A stretch of 64,000 nt of DNA from Muribaculaceae bacterium (GTDB lineage Bacteria; Bacteroidota; Bacteroidia; Bacteroidales; Muribaculaceae). The DNA is taken from positions 1 to 64,000 of the forward strand of contig JAFYYG010000016.1 in assembly GCA_017557625.1 (NCBI GenBank), given 5' to 3'. Positions 7,428-15,716 of this stretch are shown piece by piece (positions within the stretch are counted from its first letter, which is position 1; every line of letters starts with the position of its first letter). The notes under the pieces are model-generated. The model was given only the letters and a program-made list of their open reading frames with translations, made no database searches and was not told the DNA's origin. The position numbers and the translations under genes were made by a program.

Positions 7428-9377
7428 CTATAGGGCAAGGCGTAAGCCTATGGAGCCGGAGTTGTGGGGCGTGCTGCAATCGCGGCCAGACACACGGCAG
7501 GTTTCGGCCGAGGTGATTCTACAACCGCCACGACAAACACGGAAGCCCTCAGCACTGGTGTCCCTGCAACCGCGACAAAAAATGACATCAGATCCCGAAG
7601 AAGGTCCTTGCGGGTTATCGTTTGGGGTACTCTTATAATAATCATCTCCATACCAGTCGCTGCACCACTCCGCCACATTGCCGCTCATATCATAGATGCC
7701 AAGTTCATTAGGATGTTTACTGGCAACATCATGAGTCTTATTACCAGAGTTTTCATCATACCAAGCCACATCATTAATATTGTTGCTGCCGCTGTACTTA
7801 TAGCCGTTACTCTTTTTGCCACCTCTTGCGGCGCACTCCCACTCCGCCTCGGTGGGCAGACGGAACCGCTTGCCGGTCTTCTCGTTCAGCCTGCGGATGA
7901 ACTCCTGACACTCGTCCCAGCTCACACACTCTACAGGGCGTTTCGCACCCTTGAAATAACTCGGGTTATAACCCATAACTGCCATCCATAGTTCTTGAGT
8001 CACTTCAGTCTGACCGATGTAGTAAGGCGATAGTGTGACTTCATGAGCCGGCTTTTCTTCATCAAATGCGTCATCGCCCTGCTCGCTCGTAGCTCCCATG
8101 GTGAATGTGCCGCCTTCGACATAAACCATATTGTTAACATAGTCATTGATAATCCTTGCTTTCTCACTTTCAGTCATGAAGGAGCGCCATCCTTGAGTTT
8201 TCCATATTACAAATCCTGCAAGCAATGCGATTACAAACAACGACACTAAATAAATCAATTTCCGTTTTGAACGCCTCTTTATTTTATCAACGTTTCTTTT
8301 TGAGGCTTTCGATGTTTTTTCAGCAGCTTTTGGTTTCCGTATTGTTTTCTCCCCTCTTGCGGGTTTTAAGGCATCTTCTCTTTTCGTGAGGTTTACTGTG
8401 TCATTCTCTGCTTTTTTCGGTGATTTTTCAGATTCTACTGGGACATGCATCTCCTTGATGTCCTCTAATTCTGCCAGCATCTCACTAATCGTGCAGGTTC
8501 TAGAGTTTCGGTTCATCGCCATGCCACGCTCAATGGCGGTCACCACATTACTGCCGATGCCTTGCGGAAGCTCGTTCCTCACGAAGGTTTGTGGCATGTC
8601 GAGTGGCTCTATCGGGTCGTGGCCGGTGAGCAGGTAGAGGCAAGTTGCTGCGAAGGCATAGACATCAATACGTGGGTCAAACTTCTTGACCATCTGGTAC
8701 TGCTCTATTGGCGAGTAGCCAGTGCTGATACCTTGCGATGGAGTTTTGCTCGTAGGTGTGCCATCGCTGCGGAAATGCACGGCTATTCCAAAATCGATAA
8801 GCACAGGTTCCGCTTCGCCCTTGCTGTTGTGGCGCATCACGATGTTGTCGGGCTTGATGTCGAGGTGGAGGATGTTGTTATCATGCAGGCATTGCACAGC
8901 ATTTCCAATTGGCACCATCACGTCAAGCATCTGCTGCTCACTCAAGGCTCCGCCGTTGCTTTTCACCATCTTGCGCAGGTCGCCACCCTCGAGGTATTCA
9001 AGCACATAATAGGCGGTGCCGTTAGCTTGGAACACCTCGTTCACGTTCACAATATTAGGGTTGAGGTCGCATACAGCTTGTAGCTTCCTTCCCTCATTGA
9101 GAAAATCACTGATGCCGTCAACAATCTCATCGTGCTTAGTCTCAGGAATCTTGATGGTGGCATTATCCGCCTCACGGCTGCAGATGTCGGGGAAGTACTC
9201 CTTAACTGCGCAATGCACGTCAAAAGAGAGCTTATTGAGCTGCACGGTAGTCTTTACCTTATAAGTAACCCCAAATCCACCCTTTCCGAGCACCTCCTCA
9301 ATCACATAGTCATTTTCCCCGCCTTTGAGTTTGTACCCGACGGGTAGAGTGTATTTATATTGCTTCTGTGTCGCCAT
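7428..9377 (-). CDS. Membrane Ser/Thr protein kinase fused to an FGE-sulfatase (C-type-lectin-fold) domain
   Basis: A 649-residue protein. Residues 20-300 are a Hanks-type kinase: glycine loop G-K-G-G-F-G at 31-36, lysine K59 in CAVKEY, catalytic loop H-L-D-I-K-P-D-N at 171-178 (HRD arginine replaced by Leu) and D-F-G at 195-197. A basic linker precedes one transmembrane segment (about 374-391). Residues 416-649 are an FGE-sulfatase/SUMF1-type domain (E-G-G-T-F-T-M-G, T-E-V-T, R-L-P-T-E-A-E-W-E). The kinase should be cytosolic and the FGE-like domain extracytoplasmic, as in a receptor kinase. True sulfatase-activating enzymes need specific cysteines; here the domain is more likely a binding scaffold. 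The C-terminal about 50 residues are Cys/Ser-rich and unusual (7431-7577). Confidence 0.88.
   Translation of the reverse strand: MATQKQYKYTLPVGYKLKGGENDYVIEEVLGKGGFGVTYKVKTTVQLNKLSFDVHCAVKEYFPDICSREADNATIKIPETKHDEIVDGISDFLNEGRKLQAVCDLNPNIVNVNEVFQANGTAYYVLEYLEGGDLRKMVKSNGGALSEQQMLDVMVPIGNAVQCLHDNNILHLDIKPDNIVMRHNSKGEAEPVLIDFGIAVHFRSDGTPTSKTPSQGISTGYSPIEQYQMVKKFDPRIDVYAFAATCLYLLTGHDPIEPLDMPQTFVRNELPQGIGSNVVTAIERGMAMNRNSRTCTISEMLAELEDIKEMHVPVESEKSPKKAENDTVNLTKREDALKPARGEKTIRKPKAAEKTSKASKRNVDKIKRRSKRKLIYLVSLFVIALLAGFVIWKTQGWRSFMTESEKARIINDYVNNMVYVEGGTFTMGATSEQGDDAFDEEKPAHEVTLSPYYIGQTEVTQELWMAVMGYNPSYFKGAKRPVECVSWDECQEFIRRLNEKTGKRFRLPTEAEWECAARGGKKSNGYKYSGSNNINDVAWYDENSGNKTHDVASKHPNELGIYDMSGNVAEWCSDWYGDDYYKSTPNDNPQGPSSGSDVIFCRGCRDTSAEGFRVCRGGCRITSAETCRVSGRDCSTPHNSGSIGLRLAL
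7431..7577 (-). other. Variable-region-like 3' end of the kinase/FGE gene
   Basis: Residues 601-649. C601-V614 and C615-V629 are an imperfect duplication (CRG-CRDTSAEGFRV and CRGGCRITSAETCRV). For residues 630-642, 10 of 13 codons end in C with varied first and second bases (GGC, CGC, TGC, AGC, CCC, CAC, AAC, TCC, GGC, TCC). This pattern is expected if AAC codons of a retroelement template had been mutated at adenines. The tail ends I-G-L-R-L-A-L, the usual end of FGE-type variable proteins of diversity-generating retroelements. No reverse transcriptase or template repeat is in the window. Confidence 0.5.
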
Positions 9378-9402
9378 TTGCCACTTCTTATATTATAATT
9401 CA

Positions 9403-9410
9403 CAAAGGTA
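9403..9410 (-). promoter_or_regulatory. -7 box TACCTTTG before the kinase gene
   Basis: Exact TAnnTTTG on the minus strand, 26 bases upstream of the kinase start. No TTTG at the ideal distance. Confidence 0.45.
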
Positions 9411-9449
9411 GTTATTTTCACGCAATTCACATTAATATTTCAAAAAAAT

Positions 9450-9587
9450 TTAGCGAAGCGCCCACCATCCGTTAGATGCTGAAGGGGCGCGCTGCGCGCT
9501 TAAAATTTATTGAAAATACTTGTTCCTAGCAGATATGAAATTTTCTAAAAATTTTAATTCCATTTTAAGCGAAGCGCCCACCCTGCG
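9450..9587. repeat. Direct repeat GCGAAGCGCCCACC in a 332-base gene-free gap
   Basis: TTAGCGAAGCGCCCACC at 9450 and TTAAGCGAAGCGCCCACC at 9565 flank an AT-rich stretch that contains the self-complementary GCGCGCTGCGCGC near 9488. The rest of 9378-9709 shows no gene. AATTCTGCATTCTGCATTG before 9709 belongs to the AATTCACAATGCATAAT repeat family. Confidence 0.6.
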
Positions 9588-9709
9588 ACAATTGTCAGTA
9601 ATCCCCAAAAGCCGAATGGCTTGAGGACGACATCTAATGAAATTGTTAGCAATTGTGATTAATTGTATGACAAAAAACGTGGCGCAGCCAATTCTGCATT
9701 CTGCATTGA

Positions 9710-12700
9710 TTAAATTGCTTCGAGGGTAGTGATGTTGCGGAGGATGTCTAGGGCTTGGTGGACGGTGGCGACGTTGGCGATAATCATTGAGCGCTTGTTA
9801 TTCTTTTGGCGCAGTTGGCAACGTTGCGGGTTTTGTTGCAGGTAGTTGATGATGCGTCCGAAGGCGCGGGAGTTGTAGTAGGCCTTGTTCTCCTCGCCAA
9901 CGAAATAGGCGTACATCTGGCCTTTCATGAGTGCGATTTTTTCTATTCCGAGTCGTCGAGCCGTGCGTCGCAGCGGCACGATGCGGATGAGTTCCTTGCC
10001 CACGTCGGGAATCTCGCCGAAACGGTCACGCAGTCGCTCCTCGAAGTCATCGACGTCGCGCTGACTCTCCATATTGTCGAGTTCGCGGTAGAGCGAGATG
10101 CGCTCGTTCTCCTGCGGCACATAATCGGCAGGGAACATGAGGGTGAGGTCGGTGTCGATGACGCAATCGGCGGCAAATTCCACCTCTCCATCACCACCAA
10201 TGGCAATTTCGTCTTGTGCCTGCTCCATGTAGGTGTCGGCAAACTCCTCGGTCTTCAACTCCAGCACCGCTTGCTTGAGGATTTTCTGGTAGGTCTCGAA
10301 GCCGAGGTCAGCAATAAAGCCGCTCTGCTCAGCTCCCAGTAGGTTGCCTGCTCCGCGAATGTCGAGATCCTGCATAGCGATGTGGATACCCGCCCCCAGG
10401 TCGCTGAAGCTCTCGATAGCCTGCAGCCTGCGCCTTGCCACCGATGTAAGGGGCACACCCGGCGGCACAAGCAGATAGCAGAACGCCTTGCGGTTGCTGC
10501 GCCCTACCCTGCCACGGAGCTGATGCAGGTCACTGAGACCGTAGTTCTGAGCATTGTTGATGATGATAGTGTTGACATTAGGCATATCGATGCCGCTCTC
10601 GATAATGGTCGTAGCCAGCAGCACGTCGTAGTCGTGATTGGTGAAGTCGATGATGCGCTGCTCGAGTTGCTCGGGCGGCATCTGCCCGTGAGCAATCACC
10701 ACACGAGCGTCGGGCACGAGGCGGCTAATCATCGCATTGAGGTTGTAGAGCGGCTCGATGCGGTTGTTCACGAAGAATACCTGTCCATTGCGCGACAACT
10801 CAAAGTTAATAGCCTCCTTCACCACATCATCTTCAAGCGCGTTGATGCTTGTGAGGATGGGATAACGGTTGGCTGGCGGCGTATTGATGGTGCTCAGGTC
10901 GCGCGCTCCCATAAGCGAGAACTGCAAGGTGCGCGGAATGGGCGTGGCGCTCATCGTGAGAGTGTCAACATTGACCTTTAGCTGCTTGAGCTTGTCCTTT
11001 ACGGCTACGCCAAACTTCTGCTCCTCGTCAACCACCAACAAACCCAAATCTTTGAATTTCACCGTCTTGCCGATAAGCTTATGGGTACCGATTATGATGT
11101 CAATCTTGCCTGCGGCAAGGTCGGCGAGAATCTGCTTCACGTCCTTTGGCTTGCGTGCTCGGCTCAAGTAGTCGATACGCACAGGGAAATCCTTGAGGCG
11201 GTCGCGGAAAGTGTTGTAATGCTGGAACGCCAACACGGTGGTAGGCACGAGCACGGCAGTCTGCTTGCCATCAACGGCGGCCTTGAAAGCGGCGCGTATC
11301 GCCACCTCAGTCTTGCCAAATCCCACGTCGCCGCATACCAGTCGGTCCATAGGCTTATCGCGCTCCATATCGGCCTTCACAGCCTGCGATGCCAGCAATT
11401 GGTCGGGAGTGTCCTCATAGATGAACGATGCCTCCAATTCCTGCTGCAAGTAGCCGTCGGGCGAGAACGCAAAGCCTTTCTCCTCGCGCCGCTGGGCATA
11501 GAGCTTGATAAGGTCGCGGGCGATGTCCTTGAGTCGGCCTTTGGTACGGTTTTTGATGGTCTGCCACTTGCCGGTGCCCAGTTTGCTGAGCTTAGGCGGC
11601 ACGCCTTCCTTGCCACGGTATTTCGAGAGTTTGTGGAGGGCATGAATCGAGACGAAAATTACGTCGCCGTTCAAGTAGGACAGCTTTATCATCTCCTGCA
11701 TGGTGCCGTTGAGGCGGGTGCGCAGCAACCCCTCGAAACGCCCTATGCCGTGGTCTTCGTGCACAATGAAGTCGCCAGTCTCTATCTGGTTCAGCTCCTT
11801 TAGTGATAATGCCAGTTTGCCCGACCTCGCCCGCTCGCTCTTGAGATTGTACTTGTGGAAGCGGTCAAAAATCTGGTGGTCGGTAAAGACGCACATCATG
11901 CGGTCGTCATCAACGAAGCCCTCGTGCAAAGTCTTGCTCACGGGGGTGAATACTATCTCGTCGTGACGGTCATCGAAGATGACGCGCAATCGCTCAATCT
12001 GCTTCGCGCTGTCGCTGAGGATGTATAATGTGTAACCACGTTCAAGGAAATTGGTGAACGACTGGCTGATGAGGTCAAAATTTTTGTGATATATGCCTTG
12101 TGGCAAGCAGTGAAACGAGAGTTTAGCATTGCCGGTGGCCTGGCTTTCGCCGTAATAGAACTCCAACCGCCGCATGGCATTGAGCGAAGCAAGAAACTGC
12201 GGCACATCCACCACCTTGAGCATTGCCTCGTGGTCGCACTCCTGTGCCTCGAGCGCGCTATTACTCATTGTCTCTTTGCTAATCGCCTCCACACGCTGCC
12301 TGAGCCAGTCGATGTCACGAACTAACAGCGTCACGTCGCTGCCCACATAGTCAAGCAGCGACACGCCCATACCCGCCGCCTGTGACGACGTGTTGTTGAT
12401 AATGCTCACGCTCTGCAGCCGCTCCTTCGACAATTGAGTCTCCACATCGAAGGTTCTAACGCTGTCAATCTCATCGCCAAAGAAGTCGATGCGGTAAGGG
12501 AACTCGTTGCTAAAGGAATACACATCGAGGATAGAGCCACGCACCGAAAACTGGCCAGGCTCATACACATAATCCACTTCCTGAAATCCCAGCTCACGCA
12601 AGCGCACCGACACCAGTGTCAAGTCTTCCTCTTTTCCAACTTCAAGAGTGACAGTAGATTTCTCTATGCTTTCTCTTGGCACCACTTTCTCGGCAAGTGC

Positions 12701-13093
12701 CTCGGGATAGGTCACCACCCAACGCAGGTCGCTGTCGGAGTGCCAACGATTAAGAACCTCGGTGCGCAGAATCTCCTGCGGAGCATCGACTTGACCATAT
12801 TTGATATCGCGCTTGTAGCCCGAAGGAAACAGCAGCACCTGCGCCTCGCTGGTAAGTTGGCACAGGTCGTGATAGATGTAGCCAGCCTCGTCGAGGTCGT
12901 TGGCAATTATGATATAAGGCGTGTTTCCCTTAGTCAACGCCGTAAACAGCATAGCCGCTGACGAGCCGGCAAGTCCGTCAACCACCATCACGCGGTTAGC
13001 CTTGCCAGTTACTAAGCGCTTGAGTGCGGCACGCTGCGCTGTGGTGAATAGCAACTGGCCCAGCTCGCTGAGTTCAATGGGCGACAGCTTCAC
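9710..13093 (-). CDS. mfd: Transcription-repair coupling factor Mfd
   Basis: A 1127-residue ATP-dependent translocase that removes stalled RNA polymerase and recruits UvrA. The N-terminal UvrB-like region (about 1-300) is followed by the CarD-like RNA-polymerase-interaction domain (about 435-500, with G-D-F-I-V-H-E-D-H-G-I-G-R). Then come the superfamily 2 motor with Walker A G-D-V-G-F-G-K-T-E (about 588-596), a DEEQ box (V-V-D-E-E-Q-K-F-G) and G-R-V-G-R-S, and a C-terminal TRCF domain. The length is normal. Its ATG overlaps the stop of the upstream protease gene by 4 bases (13090-13093), so the two are translationally coupled. Confidence 0.97.
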   Translation of the reverse strand: MKLSPIELSELGQLLFTTAQRAALKRLVTGKANRVMVVDGLAGSSAAMLFTALTKGNTPYIIIANDLDEAGYIYHDLCQLTSEAQVLLFPSGYKRDIKYGQVDAPQEILRTEVLNRWHSDSDLRWVVTYPEALAEKVVPRESIEKSTVTLEVGKEEDLTLVSVRLRELGFQEVDYVYEPGQFSVRGSILDVYSFSNEFPYRIDFFGDEIDSVRTFDVETQLSKERLQSVSIINNTSSQAAGMGVSLLDYVGSDVTLLVRDIDWLRQRVEAISKETMSNSALEAQECDHEAMLKVVDVPQFLASLNAMRRLEFYYGESQATGNAKLSFHCLPQGIYHKNFDLISQSFTNFLERGYTLYILSDSAKQIERLRVIFDDRHDEIVFTPVSKTLHEGFVDDDRMMCVFTDHQIFDRFHKYNLKSERARSGKLALSLKELNQIETGDFIVHEDHGIGRFEGLLRTRLNGTMQEMIKLSYLNGDVIFVSIHALHKLSKYRGKEGVPPKLSKLGTGKWQTIKNRTKGRLKDIARDLIKLYAQRREEKGFAFSPDGYLQQELEASFIYEDTPDQLLASQAVKADMERDKPMDRLVCGDVGFGKTEVAIRAAFKAAVDGKQTAVLVPTTVLAFQHYNTFRDRLKDFPVRIDYLSRARKPKDVKQILADLAAGKIDIIIGTHKLIGKTVKFKDLGLLVVDEEQKFGVAVKDKLKQLKVNVDTLTMSATPIPRTLQFSLMGARDLSTINTPPANRYPILTSINALEDDVVKEAINFELSRNGQVFFVNNRIEPLYNLNAMISRLVPDARVVIAHGQMPPEQLEQRIIDFTNHDYDVLLATTIIESGIDMPNVNTIIINNAQNYGLSDLHQLRGRVGRSNRKAFCYLLVPPGVPLTSVARRRLQAIESFSDLGAGIHIAMQDLDIRGAGNLLGAEQSGFIADLGFETYQKILKQAVLELKTEEFADTYMEQAQDEIAIGGDGEVEFAADCVIDTDLTLMFPADYVPQENERISLYRELDNMESQRDVDDFEERLRDRFGEIPDVGKELIRIVPLRRTARRLGIEKIALMKGQMYAYFVGEENKAYYNSRAFGRIINYLQQNPQRCQLRQKNNKRSMIIANVATVHQALDILRNITTLEAI

Positions 13094-14814
13094 TTTTTCT
13101 TCTTAGATTGTTTTTTAGTGGTAGAGGACGGCTTCTTAACTGGTGCGATGTTGAGAATTTTCTCATACTCACCTTCTTTGTTGAACATTTCACTGGCGCG
13201 GGCGGTGACACGGTCCTTGCCCAAAGCATAAATCATCTGACCGCGCTGGTAGTAATAGTTCTTTATAATCTCCTTGCCGAGCAGCTTCTCAATGTCGTCG
13301 CGATGCAAGTCAAGGTCTTTGTCAAGGTCGTGCTTGAGAAGTTTCTCGAGGCGCTCAAACTCTGCCTTGGTCTCGTCATTGAGGTATCCCTCGTCTTCGG
13401 CGGTCTGCTTGAGAGATGCCAAGCTCTTCTCGCACACCTTGTCATACTCAAACTTCTCGGGGTCGATAAATGCCTTGAAGTCGTTGAAAATCTCGTCGGT
13501 AATCTTGAAATCCTCGGCAGCGGGAATAGTGGGGTGCTCTGCAGCATACTTCACCGCATAGTCAAATGCCCAGTTGTCGCGCACGATATTGTAGGCCAAT
13601 CGACTGGCTTTCTGAGGCTCGATAACAATGTCGGGGGTGATGCCACCACCACCTTTCACAGCCCTGCCGTGAACGGTTTGATATTGTTGCGCGGTAGTGT
13701 CAACGGTGTGCTTGGGATTGCCTGCCTCATCTTTGTTGGAATAATCTATCTCCTGAATGAGACGTCCGCTGGGAATGTAATATTTCGATACTGTCACCTT
13801 GAAAAGAGCATCATACGGCAGTTGCCTAGTTGCCTGAACCAAGCCCTTGCCAAAGGAACGGGTGCCAATCACTACGGCCCGGTCCAAGTCTTGAAGCGCG
13901 CCAGCAGTAATCTCAGCAGCCGATGCCGTGCCACCGTCAACTAGCACAGCAAGTGGAATTTCGGTATCGACAGGCTCCTCGGTGGTCTTGTAATTGCGCT
14001 CTTGTTGCTTGGTCTTGCCACGCGTCTGCAGCACCTGTGTTCCCTTAGGCACAAACATTCCCACGATTTGAATAGCACTCTCAAGCAATCCGCCTCCATT
14101 GCCACGCAAGTCTAGGATGATATACTTCACCGCGGGATTGGCCTTTAGCTCGAGCAGGGCACTTTTGACATTGGCTGCCGAGTGCTCATTATAGGTGTCA
14201 AGAGCTATGTAGCCTATATTCTCATGGATGACACCATAGTAGCTCACGGGGTCAACTTTTATCTTCTCGCGCACTATGTTGAAGGTCTTGACGCTGTCGG
14301 GGTCATATTTCCTCACCACAGTCACCGAGATTGGTGTGCTGGGCTGACCTTTGAGGTGCTCGCTCACCTTGCTGTTATCCCAGCCCTCTACCGACTCACC
14401 ATCTATCATCGTGATGCGGTCGCCAGGCTTCATACCAGCCTTAGCAGCGGGACTGCCCTCGTAAGGCTCGCTGATATACACCTTGCCGTCGCGCTCAAAG
14501 ATGTAGGAACCTATGCCGCCATACTCGCCAGTGGAAATCACAATAAAGTCATCAGTGGATTTGGCAGGAATGTACTCGGTGTAAGGATCCACGTCATCGA
14601 GCATCGCAGCGATGGCAATCTCTATAGACCTGTCGATGTCGAGAGTGTCAACATAACAAGCGTTGAGCTCTTTAAACAGGGAGTTGAAAATGTCTAAGTT
14701 GCGCGATATGCGCAAATTGCGCACGCTGTTATCGTCATCATCGGCAAGCGCCACCGAGCCAGCAACAGCAAGCAACGCAAAAAACAGAAGTAAATTTCGG
14801 AGTTTATTATTCAT
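13090..14814 (-). CDS. C-terminal processing peptidase, S41 family
   Basis: A 574-residue exported serine protease (CtpA/Prc-like). The ATG at 14814 follows an A-rich ribosome-binding region and opens with a signal peptide (about 1-24, ending A-L-A-D). A PDZ domain lies at about 90-175 (Y-E-G-S-P-A-A-K-A-G-M-K-P-G-D). The catalytic core includes D-L-R-G-N-G-G-G, S298 in G-G-T-A-S-A-A-E, and K323 in S-F-G-K-G-L-V-Q, the Ser-Lys dyad of the family. A Lys/Glu-rich C-terminal region extends past the core and ends in a poly-Lys tail. It probably trims periplasmic or lipoprotein substrates. It forms an operon with mfd. Confidence 0.93.
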   Translation of the reverse strand: MNNKLRNLLLFFALLAVAGSVALADDDDNSVRNLRISRNLDIFNSLFKELNACYVDTLDIDRSIEIAIAAMLDDVDPYTEYIPAKSTDDFIVISTGEYGGIGSYIFERDGKVYISEPYEGSPAAKAGMKPGDRITMIDGESVEGWDNSKVSEHLKGQPSTPISVTVVRKYDPDSVKTFNIVREKIKVDPVSYYGVIHENIGYIALDTYNEHSAANVKSALLELKANPAVKYIILDLRGNGGGLLESAIQIVGMFVPKGTQVLQTRGKTKQQERNYKTTEEPVDTEIPLAVLVDGGTASAAEITAGALQDLDRAVVIGTRSFGKGLVQATRQLPYDALFKVTVSKYYIPSGRLIQEIDYSNKDEAGNPKHTVDTTAQQYQTVHGRAVKGGGGITPDIVIEPQKASRLAYNIVRDNWAFDYAVKYAAEHPTIPAAEDFKITDEIFNDFKAFIDPEKFEYDKVCEKSLASLKQTAEDEGYLNDETKAEFERLEKLLKHDLDKDLDLHRDDIEKLLGKEIIKNYYYQRGQMIYALGKDRVTARASEMFNKEGEYEKILNIAPVKKPSSTTKKQSKKKK

Positions 14815-15144
14815 ATTTCTTTTTTTAGTAAACAAGCGGACAAGTTAACAAACTGACGAGACAATAGCAACACACGTCACTCGCTTGAAAAAACTATTTA
14901 AAATATCGTTATCTCAAAAAATGTTTTAGTCTATAATCATTCACTAAACACTATATCTAACCTCAAACCCATTTGGGACTGCTAAAGTAATATTTCTTCT
15001 TCATATAGAACGTAAAAAGACGTAAAAAATCACTTATTCGGCGATTTTTTAAAATATTTTGGCGAAAAGTGTTGCACAATTCAAAAAATGAGTGTAATTT
15101 TGCACCGCAATTCTCGAAGCGTCGGGAGAAAACATTGCAAAATT
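14815..15144. other. 330-base gene-free gap before the tRNA genes
   Basis: Contains an AT-rich region with CCCATTTGGG at about 14969 and the repeat ACGTAAAAAGACGTAAAAAA near 15010. AAAAAATC and GATTTTTT (15024-15050) form an 8-bp stem that could terminate leftward or rightward transcripts, and the tRNA promoter follows. No gene. Confidence 0.5.
15071..15102 (+). promoter_or_regulatory. tRNA promoter GTTG-N20-TAATTTTG
   Basis: GTTG at 15071-15074 is exactly 20 bases from TAATTTTG at 15095-15102, with transcription expected to start about 35 bases before the first tRNA-Asn. Confidence 0.6.
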
Positions 15145-15218
15145 GCTTCAATAGCTCAGTTGGTTAGAGCACCTGACTGTTAATCAGGGGGTCGTTGGTT
15201 CAAGTCCATCTTGAAGCG
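15145..15218 (+). tRNA. tRNA-Asn (GTT)
   Basis: A 74-nt cloverleaf. The acceptor GCTTCAA pairs with TTGAAGC, followed by discriminator G, as expected for Asn. The anticodon loop CTGTTAA carries GTT between stems CCTGA and TCAGG. The T loop is GTTCAAGTCC. CCA is not encoded. Confidence 0.97.
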
Positions 15219-15249
15219 CGTTTCATAATATTAAGTTTTAATTGTTAAT

Positions 15250-15323
15250 GCTTCAATAGCTCAGTTGGTTAGAGCACCTGACTGTTAATCAGGGGGTCGT
15301 TGGTTCAAGTCCATCTTGAAGCG
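15250..15323 (+). tRNA. tRNA-Asn (GTT), second identical copy
   Basis: Base-for-base identical to the copy at 15145-15218 and 31 bases downstream of it. It is followed at once by an intrinsic terminator, so both lie in one transcript. Confidence 0.97.
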
Positions 15324-15325
15324 CA

Positions 15326-15366
15326 TTAAGGCAATAATCGAAAGATTGTTGCCTTAATTGTTTTTT
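15326..15366 (+). terminator. Intrinsic terminator of the tRNA-Asn transcript
   Basis: TTAAGGCAATAATC and GATTGTTGCCTTAA form a 14-bp stem (one T-G pair) with a GAAA tetraloop, then TTGTTTTTT. Confidence 0.9.
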
Positions 15367-15716
15367 CTATACTCTCACTACCCCTCCAACAACACACCGC
15401 CTCGCCAACCTCTTTTCAAAGCACACTAATTTAACGAATTACAACTAATCTCAACGCCCACCACACACAGTTCTTTGATTACCATCTTACGCATATTTGA
15501 TGAAAGAAGTAAGCTACCATATTTCCGCAAACGAAAAAAAACCACTACCTTTGTGCCTGGCAGCGGCAATCAAACAACTGGCACAACAGAGGACTTTTAC
15601 TACACCCTCACCGAACAAAACTATTACAAAACAAGAAAAAGATATTATGGAAAAAGATTATGACATAGCTGAGTGAAAAACATAATTAAAATTAACAAAA
15701 TAAATATCAACATATT
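15367..15716. other. 350-base gap with repeat, weak promoter and a 9-codon frame
   Basis: GCACACTAATTTAACGAATT at 15421 belongs to the CACACTAATTAAACGAATT family. A -7 box TACCTTTG is at 15546-15553 without a good -33. A 9-residue frame (MEKDYDIAE) at 15647-15676 resembles the first residues of the following LRR protein (MEEDLKEEK) and could be a leader peptide or a duplicated gene start. Nothing else is supported. Confidence 0.4.

Noticed and set aside
15475-15663. 62-codon plus-strand frame
   Set aside because: It overlaps a promoter-like box and low-complexity sequence; no domain, and a Lys/Thr/Tyr-biased composition.
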